Notes under the pieces: model-generated
What the model saw: the letters and a program-made list of their open reading frames with translations, nothing else
Databases searched by the model: none
What the model was told of the DNA's origin: nothing
Assembly: GCA_002713555.1 (NCBI GenBank)
Contig: PATG01000090.1
Span: 14,591-45,102 of the forward strand
Direction: 5' to 3'
From: Planctomycetaceae bacterium
Lineage (GTDB): Bacteria > Planctomycetota > Planctomycetia > Pirellulales > Lacipirellulaceae
DNA length: 30,512 nt
In this document: positions 24,521-30,512 of the stretch, one piece after another
Layout of the letters: every line of letters begins with the position of its first letter
Numbering within the stretch: position 1 is the stretch's first letter
Translations under genes and position numbers: made by a program

Positions 24521-24862
24521 TTATTCGGACGATCGGTTCAGGATTTCTTCAATTTCCGCGACTGCGAATTGGAGTGATCGAACGGCCATCTGGAAGTTCA
24601 TGTGGGTTGATATTTCTGGTTGCAGCTGTGCAAAATCATCGGTGGCTTGGCGTAGTTTGCCGAGCTTTTTTTTTGCCTGTTTGATGTAGGCTTCCTCGTC
24701 CTGTGCTTTCCAAGCCGATCCGAGTGCGAGCATGTAGTCGTAAAGCGTGCGCTGCACGTCGCTGAGTTCAGGATCTTCCTCCAGTTCTTCAGAATGCTTG
24801 ATAAAAGTCCGTACCATCCAGACATGGCTGATCAGGGCGTCGATACGATGCATTAAGGACAT
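24521..24862 (-). CDS. small helical conserved-looking protein, 113 aa
   Basis: ATG at 24862. The sequence is predicted almost entirely helical (MSLMHRIDALISHVWMVRTF, EELEEDPELSDVQRTLYDYM, AYIKQAKKKLGKLRQ) and ends in FQMAVRSLQFAVAEIEEIL. There is no signal peptide, membrane segment or known motif. It resembles uncharacterised planctomycete proteins, but I cannot name a family. Its stop nearly touches that of queE, and no terminator hairpin is visible between the two. Confidence 0.75.
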   Translation of the reverse strand: MSLMHRIDALISHVWMVRTFIKHSEELEEDPELSDVQRTLYDYMLALGSAWKAQDEEAYIKQAKKKLGKLRQATDDFAQLQPEISTHMNFQMAVRSLQFAVAEIEEILNRSSE

Positions 24863-24949
24863 GGAAGAATAGGGGTTAGGGATTTGCGACTACAAATCCG
24901 AGGTCCAAGCTAACGATGCGCAACATGGCGAACCGAATTCCACAGGAAT

Positions 24950-26005
24950 TTATTTTTCTTCCGGGACTTCGGCAACTGCCGGTGGAGGACTCTTGGGAGC
25001 AAACACGAGTACCATGACGGCACCTGCAATGACCAAGATAAGTCCTGCAAGAAAAAATGGATCGACATCACCCCAGAGACCTTCTGTAAAGGTTGTGAAC
25101 ATTGTGTTCACGACAGGGGCACCTCCAAAAACAAGCGGCATGACAAAGACGGGTCTGCCACCAAAATTAAAGGCCATGATAATTCCCAAGGCGCCAATCG
25201 CTCCTGCTGCACCTGCGGCGAGACTCCACATACTGCCCACAAATCTGTAGGCGCTTGCTTCGGGGACGGCGCCAAGAAGTAGCAAATTTGGCACAAGGAC
25301 TGCGATGGCAAAGTAGGCGAGGCCCACACATATTAGTGGTCTTAGCCGACTATGCTGCATGGCAGCTTGCCCTTTGTGGAGAACGGGGCCATAGGCGCCC
25401 CAGCAGACAATGACCGAGGCGATCGAAGCAGTTTGTAAAATCAAATCTCTGAAGCTGTGTGACTCTACGGGTGCTAAAGCTATTGAGGGTTGGTCTGCCT
25501 GGTCGGCTTGGGAAGGTTTTGGTTTAGAAATCAGTACGGTCACTGCTCCCAGAAGGACGATCACCAGGCCGACCATAAACAAGGTACCAATGCTTTTCAT
25601 GCGCTTGGTCAGGTAGATCGTGATAAACGAGTTGACTACGGGGGCTCCGCCAAAAACGAGTGGCATCACGTAGATGGGTTTACCACCAAAATTAAAAGCC
25701 ATGATAATTCCCAGGGCCCCCAAGGCACCCAACGCCCCTCCTGCCAGGCTGTAGAGGATGCCGCGAAGTGTCCATTCCCCCGTTTCGCCTTTGATTTTGA
25801 GCAGCAAGGCCGGCACGACAACACCGATGGCAAAATACGAGAGGCCAACGCAAACGAAAGGACGGAGGCGAGCGTATTTTTCTCCCAGCTCAAGGCCAGC
25901 ATCGGTAACCATTCCAGCCTGGCCCCAATGGAGAACGGGGCCGTAGAGACCCCATGCAAGAATCGTTACGGTAAAGGATGTGACAACGAGATGGATGCTA
26001 CGCAT
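24950..26005 (-). CDS. membrane protein of two homologous halves, 351 aa (DMT/EamA-like)
   Basis: About ten hydrophobic helices lie in two clearly homologous halves, roughly 1-162 and 185-345, joined by a polar linker KPKPSQADQADQP. Matching blocks are GPVLHWGQA (22-30) and GPVLHKGQA (206-214); LRPFVCVGLSYFAI (48-61) and LRPLICVGLAYFAI (221-234); and GALGIIMAFNFGG (96-108) and GALGIIMAFNFGG (271-283), each followed by PxxVMPLVFGGAPVVN. Two-repeat ten-helix architecture is that of drug/metabolite transporters (EamA), so a transport function is likely, but the blocks are not standard EamA motifs and the substrate is unknown. ATG at 26005. It lies 56 bases downstream of the FtsX-like gene. Confidence 0.8.
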   Translation of the reverse strand: MRSIHLVVTSFTVTILAWGLYGPVLHWGQAGMVTDAGLELGEKYARLRPFVCVGLSYFAIGVVVPALLLKIKGETGEWTLRGILYSLAGGALGALGALGIIMAFNFGGKPIYVMPLVFGGAPVVNSFITIYLTKRMKSIGTLFMVGLVIVLLGAVTVLISKPKPSQADQADQPSIALAPVESHSFRDLILQTASIASVIVCWGAYGPVLHKGQAAMQHSRLRPLICVGLAYFAIAVLVPNLLLLGAVPEASAYRFVGSMWSLAAGAAGAIGALGIIMAFNFGGRPVFVMPLVFGGAPVVNTMFTTFTEGLWGDVDPFFLAGLILVIAGAVMVLVFAPKSPPPAVAEVPEEK

Positions 26006-26061
26006 GGATGAATAATACAGGTTTTAAGTTCAAGTGTCCGAAGATGCCAAGATTTCTTAAT

Positions 26062-29000
26062 TTAGTCCCCCCGGAGTGCGGGGAGTAGGGGGACACTTAA
26101 GGTAGTTCGAACTGCCAGACTTCCAGCAGTTAGGCCAACGACTGCAATTGTGAGCAGTAGGAGGGCCAGTGTTTGCCAGGGGATAGAGGCTGCCTGAAGC
26201 CACCAATGGGGAAGCAGGGAAACCAAAGCTGCCATACAGCCAATGCCTAAGCCGATCAGCAGGATCAATCCGTTTTCGCACAAAATCAGCAGGGCCAGGC
26301 GTTTGTGTTGAAAACCTGAGCTGCGCAGAAGAGCCAACTCACCACGTCGCTCTAGGACGCTGCGAATTTGTGCGACTGCCAATCCCAAGGTTCCCAGCAG
26401 GAGTCCCAGTGCTCCCAGAGATTGAAATGTCGATAGATAAGTGTTTTGTACGGCCAGAAATTTGGCCAATTTTTCTTCGGCAGAGATGACGTCAAAGCCA
26501 TAATCCACGAGTTGCGATTCGAGTCGTTCGGCAAGATCATCCAAAGAGCCATTTTTTTGGGACCTGCGAAGGAGAAACAGTCGATGCCCTTCTGTGTTGG
26601 GGAAATGCTGTAGAAATCGGGTTTCGCTCATCAATACATTGCCTTGCAGGATACTGCCAGTGAGTAGGCCGGCAACTTGCAGCGTGATGGGACGGTCATT
26701 GGCTCCACGAACAGTCAGTTGCGCACCAACGCCACTCAGGTGCAGACTGTAGGTGGAAGTACTTTTGTCGAGTACCACAGGAACAATTTCGTGATCGTCG
26801 TAGCTGCTGTCGAGAAGTTGCCAGGGAGATTCCATGTGCTGTGATGCTTTGGCAGACCAGGCAAATTGATTGTGATTGTAAAAACTTTTGGGTACACCGA
26901 TTATGCGAGGCTGGGTGGTTTGGTAGAGGTTTAAACAGCTTGCATCTTCGCCATCTCGAACTCGCAAGGAGTAGAATTCAGTGTCCCCTAAAAGGTCTTC
27001 ATCGTCTTTCGTAAAGCCCAGTGCAGTGCGACCATCCGGGGTATTCAAGTCAAAGTGAATTGGCTGGTCGGAAGTTGCCACCAAGTCAAAGTCTCCAGTA
27101 CCTTGCACGCTGGGAGCCAGTCGAAAGGCACTCAAGGCAACGATTAAAAAGCTGGCCAAGGCAATGAGCGCGACAGACAATAGAGTGCGACCCGGATGGC
27201 GGCGCGTATTGCACAAGGCGAGCCCAACCAATGACAGTTGAAAGGGTTTGGAAGTTGCCGATGATGTTTTGTTGAGTAGCCCTGTCAGCTTGAAAAGCAA
27301 AGCGAGAAGCACCAGAACACCGCATCCAAAAAAAGCTCCCGCTTGCGCCTCACCCTGCATTCTTGTGGCAGCAGCTGCCAGCAGGATTGCAGACACCAAC
27401 AAGAGGAGAGGCAGTACGCGATCCTTCAGGTTTTTCCTGCGGGAAGAATAGTGATCTCGACAATCGCCGGCCAGTAATTGTCGTGATGGAATTTGCAGCA
27501 ACTTGCTAGTGCTCCAGGTAATAGTGAGCAGGGCAAAAAAAGTGCCTAGAAAAAATCCCAGCAGGAGGCTGCTGGACGAGACGTGCAGTTCTATAAAAGG
27601 CGTGACGGTTGCCGAAACCCACCAGGTTGTCAGTCCATGAATCAACAACCGTGCATAAACAATACCAACCATGCTGCCTAAGAAAGCTCCCAGCACCGCC
27701 AGGACGGCTGCTTCGCCTAGCCAGGCCCTGCGTAAGCGGGCGTGGTTCCAGCCGATAGCCGATAAGAGACCTGCTTCAGTTGCACGACCTTCAGTGCCCA
27801 ATCGGAATAGGAGAGCAATCAACATCACCGCGGAAGCCATCAGAAAGAAACTGAATCCAAGGAATAGTCCCGCAAAGCCTGTAGTGCCTTGAGACGCCGC
27901 CAGCCCTTGTGCGCGGAGGGGTACGAGGAACATGCCGTTTTTTTCAGGGTTGGGAGCAATGCGCTGTTGGAGTTCGGAGGCGCTCAAATTTTCTGACTGC
28001 GGAATTCGTAGGACACTCTCAGTCCCCCAGCGTGTATGCCAAAGCCTGGCAGCCAGAGCGTAGGAGACAAATGCTTTGGGTGTGGTGGAGTATTTGTCCC
28101 AGTACTCTTCGTCTTGGGGACGGATAGGTTCGATAAGTTCAAAAGGCAGTTCCCAATTGCGAATGGATTGTTGATCCGTAACTCCCGGCAACTGGGGTGT
28201 TAACTGGGGATCGGATGCGGCTGTGGGTTTCTGGTCCTGGTCCATCAATGGCACGATGGAGTGAAGTCGAAGTCGCACGGGTGATGCTTCTTGTAGCAGA
28301 CCGTGTGTCGTTTCCGGTTCGTAGTAAGTGAGGGTGATCGTGTCACCAACTTGGACTTGCAAATCGTGGGCTGCCCAGTCATTGAGTAGGATTTCATCGT
28401 CTGCCAGGAGAATAGGTTGTCCTGTTTCATCCAGGAGCGGACCCAGTTGCGGAAGGGAGTGAACGCCGCTGATGGTGGAATAGGGGATTTGCCGTTCTCC
28501 AGCCTTGATCGTGTTGGCCAGGTAAGTAATCACAGGCTGGATATCCGTTTGAGGTAGTGCACGATGTACCTCATCAACGATCTCCGTTGGTACTACCAAT
28601 CGCTTGGCCGTAATGGATAGAATTCCTGATTTGGCTTGACTGGTACGGATATTAAAATCTTCTAGTGTGGGTTGGAGAGCACTTTGCAATTGGTCGTCGG
28701 TTGCTGCTCCTATGGCGACGGCGTTGATGCGTGCTGGGCAATCGAGCATCCTCTGGAGCACCTCCAAGGGGACAAAGACATTGCGCTGGGGGGTTTGAGC
28801 AGGTCGTAACGAGAAGCTGGCCAGCCCGCGATCCGTGAGTACTGCAGCAACTTGCATGCGCTGGAATGTGGTCGTTTCATTCTTCTCGCCAAGGGTGCTG
28901 TCGGCTGGCAAGTTTTGGACTCGCGGAACTCGAAGAAGTATTTCGCTGCCCACCCCAACGCCCAGTTCATCTGCCAAGGGTTCCGCCAAGGCGATTTGAT

Positions 29001-29385
29001 TACCAACCAGCGGAGCAGGGGGGGGACGGGAATCAAACGTCCAAAACCCAGGTGTGCAACCGAGGATCGAAAGTCCCGTGGCGTGCCGCGACAGGCCATT
29101 GTTCTTGGCGGTCAGTGACCCTGTCACCAATAGGAGCGGCGCGGTTTGAGTAAGCTTCGCAAACGGGTCTGCCAGTGCCTCACGAAAAGGTTGTTCTGCC
29201 ACAAGTACGTGGTCGATCGTACCAAGACGATCCAGGGAGAGATCGTGCAAGCTTCCGCGTACCGAATTGCCCACCAGGAGTGCCCCGGTAATCACCGCCG
29301 TGGCGACAACCACTCCCGCCAGAACCGCAAGATGAATACGGCGGTAGCACCAAAGACTCGACAGCAAAAAATTCCAGGAGGACAT
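26062..29385 (-). CDS. FtsX-like ABC transporter permease, 1107 aa
   Basis: ATG at 29385. One N-terminal membrane helix (AVLAGVVVATAVITGALLVGN) is followed by a large periplasmic MacB-type domain to about residue 500. A first FtsX bundle (about 505-640; FFLMASAVMLIALLF, TEAGLLSAIGWNHARLR) follows, then two further helices (about 665-730), a second periplasmic domain, and a second FtsX bundle (about 975-1095; LGLAVAQIRSVLERRGELAL, LLRSSGFQHKRLALL). FtsX/MacB/LolCE-type permeases work with a cytoplasmic ATPase to move or release lipids, lipoproteins or peptides through mechanical force. No ATPase gene is next to it in the window, so the partner is unknown. It is the longest gene here and is intact. 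Confidence 0.88.
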   Translation of the reverse strand: MSSWNFLLSSLWCYRRIHLAVLAGVVVATAVITGALLVGNSVRGSLHDLSLDRLGTIDHVLVAEQPFREALADPFAKLTQTAPLLLVTGSLTAKNNGLSRHATGLSILGCTPGFWTFDSRPPPAPLVGNQIALAEPLADELGVGVGSEILLRVPRVQNLPADSTLGEKNETTTFQRMQVAAVLTDRGLASFSLRPAQTPQRNVFVPLEVLQRMLDCPARINAVAIGAATDDQLQSALQPTLEDFNIRTSQAKSGILSITAKRLVVPTEIVDEVHRALPQTDIQPVITYLANTIKAGERQIPYSTISGVHSLPQLGPLLDETGQPILLADDEILLNDWAAHDLQVQVGDTITLTYYEPETTHGLLQEASPVRLRLHSIVPLMDQDQKPTAASDPQLTPQLPGVTDQQSIRNWELPFELIEPIRPQDEEYWDKYSTTPKAFVSYALAARLWHTRWGTESVLRIPQSENLSASELQQRIAPNPEKNGMFLVPLRAQGLAASQGTTGFAGLFLGFSFFLMASAVMLIALLFRLGTEGRATEAGLLSAIGWNHARLRRAWLGEAAVLAVLGAFLGSMVGIVYARLLIHGLTTWWVSATVTPFIELHVSSSSLLLGFFLGTFFALLTITWSTSKLLQIPSRQLLAGDCRDHYSSRRKNLKDRVLPLLLLVSAILLAAAATRMQGEAQAGAFFGCGVLVLLALLFKLTGLLNKTSSATSKPFQLSLVGLALCNTRRHPGRTLLSVALIALASFLIVALSAFRLAPSVQGTGDFDLVATSDQPIHFDLNTPDGRTALGFTKDDEDLLGDTEFYSLRVRDGEDASCLNLYQTTQPRIIGVPKSFYNHNQFAWSAKASQHMESPWQLLDSSYDDHEIVPVVLDKSTSTYSLHLSGVGAQLTVRGANDRPITLQVAGLLTGSILQGNVLMSETRFLQHFPNTEGHRLFLLRRSQKNGSLDDLAERLESQLVDYGFDVISAEEKLAKFLAVQNTYLSTFQSLGALGLLLGTLGLAVAQIRSVLERRGELALLRSSGFQHKRLALLILCENGLILLIGLGIGCMAALVSLLPHWWLQAASIPWQTLALLLLTIAVVGLTAGSLAVRTTLSVPLLPALRGD

Positions 29386-29472
29386 GCCACCATTATGCCA
29401 GACCTGGCTCAGCTAGGGGAGAAATGCTGAATTGCCTTGGGAAGAATCGCTTGCTGTACCTGGAATGGCAGC

Positions 29473-29511
29473 AAAAAAACCGGCTGCTGAGAACAGCGGC
29501 CGGGGGTTTTT
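29473..29511. terminator. bidirectional rho-independent terminator
   Basis: CCGGCTGCTG (29480-29489), a four-base loop, and CAGCGGCCGG (29494-29503) form a 10-bp GC-rich stem with one mismatch. The flanks are seven A at 29473-29479 (seven U when read on the minus strand) and TTTTT at 29507-29511 on the plus strand. It lies 19 bases beyond the stop of the Cys-rich gene, so it should end that transcript and separate it from the FtsX-like gene. Confidence 0.88.
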
Positions 29512-29529
29512 AGGGTGTGCCACACAATC

Positions 29530-29706
29530 TCAGCTGCCGCAACCGGGGCAGTTTTCGCAGGTTCCGTTGCCGCATCTGCAATTCTCACAAGCGCAAACTT
29601 CACCGCAGCTACAGCCATCGGCACTCTTGGCCGCTATTGTTTGCTAACCCAATACAGATGCTGCCAGGACGACGAGCAGCCCCAAGATTTTTTCCATGGT
29701 TGTCAT
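29530..29706 (-). pseudogene. Cys-rich metallothionein-like secreted peptide, interrupted by an in-frame TAG
   Basis: ATG at 29706 follows a near-perfect AGGAGG (29713-29718) at a spacing of six. The frame reads MTTMEKILGLLVVLAASVLG, a signal peptide, then meets TAG at 29644-29646. It continues in the same frame as QTIAAKSADG and then a compact tail with nine Cys in about 26 residues, in CxC and CxxC spacings (CSCGEVCACENCRCG, then TCENCPGCGS). It ends at TGA (29530-29532), 19 bases before a strong terminator. Everything expected of a small gene is in place apart from the one stop at codon 21. The Cys pattern suggests metal binding; that is inferred from spacing, not from family membership. 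Reinitiation after the TAG is unlikely because no ATG, GTG or TTG follows in frame. Confidence 0.78.
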
Positions 29707-29712
29707 GATAAA

Positions 29713-29718
29713 CCTCCT
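29713..29718 (-). promoter_or_regulatory. strong Shine-Dalgarno site of the Cys-rich gene
   Basis: AGGAGG on the minus strand sits six bases before the ATG at 29706. It is one of the best ribosome-binding sites in a window where most genes have weak or no such site, and it fixes the start of the interrupted frame. Confidence 0.85.
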
Positions 29719-29799
29719 GCGAGTTTCAGCCTCGCTGAGAGAGAGTGTGGTTCTTGTCCAGCTAAAGCACACCAAATGCTGCCCGTTCATTCAACCAAA

Positions 29800-30512
29800 C
29801 TACAACAGAGCCTTATCGGAGATGTCTTTTCGACACCAGGCTCCATCCCAGCGGATGCATTTTACGGCCGTGTAGGCCTGCAATTTGGCACCTGAAACCG
29901 TGTCTCCGAGTGCAGTAACTCCCAGGACACGGCCACCGCTGGTGACCGGCTGTTGGTCTACAATTTTTGTGCCTGCGTGAAAAACTTTTACATGGGACAG
30001 TTCGGCCGCTTCTGCCAGGCCACGTATGGGGCGTCCCTTTTCGTAGTTGCCGGGATAACCTTCGCTGGCCATCACCACACAAACGGCCGGTCGAGGGTCC
30101 CATCTCAGGGGAGCCACCTCATCAAGACGTTCCTCGGCGCTTGCTTCCAGCACATCGACTAAATCACTTTGCAAGCGCATCATGAGCGGCTGGCACTCAG
30201 GGTCGCCAAAACGTACGTTGTATTCGAGAACCTTGAGGCCCTGCTTTGTGATCATCAACCCCGCATAGAGGACTCCTCGAAAAGGTCGTCGCGAACGTTT
30301 CATTTGATGAACTGTGGGGACCAGCACTTTTTCTTCGACGTTGCGCATAATCTCATCGCTGACCAGAGGAGTGGGGCTGTAGGCGCCCATTCCACCCGTG
30401 TTGGGACCGCGATCACCATCGAAAGCCGGCTTGTGGTCTTGTGCTGCGGGCATGGTGATGATGGTCTGGCCATCCGTGATTGCCAATACACTGGCCTCTT
30501 GGCCCACCAGTC
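29800..30512 (-). CDS. purD: phosphoribosylamine-glycine ligase (GAR synthetase), 3' part
   Basis: PurD joins glycine to phosphoribosylamine in purine synthesis. Only the C-terminal 237 or so residues lie in the window, and the frame runs off the right edge. Visible motifs are GQEASVLAITDG of the ATP-grasp domain, DHKPAFDGDRGPNTGGMGAY (the PurD signature), and EYNVRFGDPECQPLMMRLQS with the metal-binding Glu and Asn. The C-terminal domain contains VCVVMASEGYPGNYEKG, SGGRVLGVTALGDTV and a final IRWDGAWCRKDIS. The GTG at 30507 is internal, not the start. The sequence appears intact to its stop. The Cys-rich gene starts 93 bases downstream with its own strong ribosome site. Confidence 0.95.
   Translation of the reverse strand, partial: LVGQEASVLAITDGQTIITMPAAQDHKPAFDGDRGPNTGGMGAYSPTPLVSDEIMRNVEEKVLVPTVHQMKRSRRPFRGVLYAGLMITKQGLKVLEYNVRFGDPECQPLMMRLQSDLVDVLEASAEERLDEVAPLRWDPRPAVCVVMASEGYPGNYEKGRPIRGLAEAAELSHVKVFHAGTKIVDQQPVTSGGRVLGVTALGDTVSGAKLQAYTAVKCIRWDGAWCRKDISDKALL

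Noticed and set aside
29409..29624. 71-codon minus-strand frame over the Cys-rich gene
   Set aside because: It reads the same strand in a different frame, has no ribosome site, and runs through the terminator; the Cys-rich frame explains the sequence better.

Overview
The window looks like chromosomal DNA of a planctomycete, probably Pirellulales-like. This rests on recognising family types rather than on any search: small secreted or lipoprotein genes of a kind common in that group, a Lys-rich H1-like protein with a characteristic short N-terminus, an EfpL/YeiP-type elongation factor P, an FtsX-like permease over 1100 residues long, and many GTG/TTG starts with weak Shine-Dalgarno sites. TAA, TAG and TGA all end intact genes, so the code is the standard bacterial one. 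There are no rRNA or tRNA genes, CRISPR arrays or prophages. The only mobile-element trace is a deleted IS630-type transposase tail.

Layout. 1-2.9 kb: a small membrane protein, a secreted Gly/Tyr-rich repeat protein, a lipoprotein with a pseudopilin-like C-terminus, and surE. 3.1-7.1 kb (+): guaA broken by one in-frame TGA, ettA, and a histone-like KKSS-repeat gene. 7.4-9.8 kb (-): a probable operon proC - 82 aa - 177 aa - efpL. 10-15.6 kb (+): a secreted PKITM-repeat protein and a small lipoprotein, a SelA-like protein without the PLP lysine, a secreted protein, and a Prc/Tsp protease. 15.6-16.2 kb: an IS630 remnant and dispersed-type repeats. 16.2-18.1 kb (-): trpD with a PhnP-like metallohydrolase. 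18.4-18.74 kb (+): a decayed nucleoside hydrolase. 18.7-20.6 kb (-): an HtrA protease and a DksA/TraR-type protein. 20.6-21.4 kb: a non-coding stretch with several hairpins. 21.4-24.9 kb: a sugar isomerase/epimerase family protein and queF (-), divergent from queC and queE (+), then a small conserved-looking protein. 24.9-30.5 kb (-): a membrane protein made of two homologous halves, an FtsX-like permease, a bidirectional terminator, a Cys-rich metallothionein-like gene interrupted by an in-frame TAG, and the 3' part of purD.

How the genes fit together. Most are housekeeping: purine synthesis (guaA, purD), tryptophan (trpD), proline (proC), queuosine (queF, queC, queE), translation (ettA, efpL) and envelope proteolysis (prc, htrA). 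No obvious new multi-gene system is visible. The most notable items are single genes: two otherwise well-preserved reading frames each cut by one stop codon, a SelA-fold protein that has lost its cofactor lysine, and several secreted or basic proteins built on in-frame 12- or 15-bp tandem repeats.
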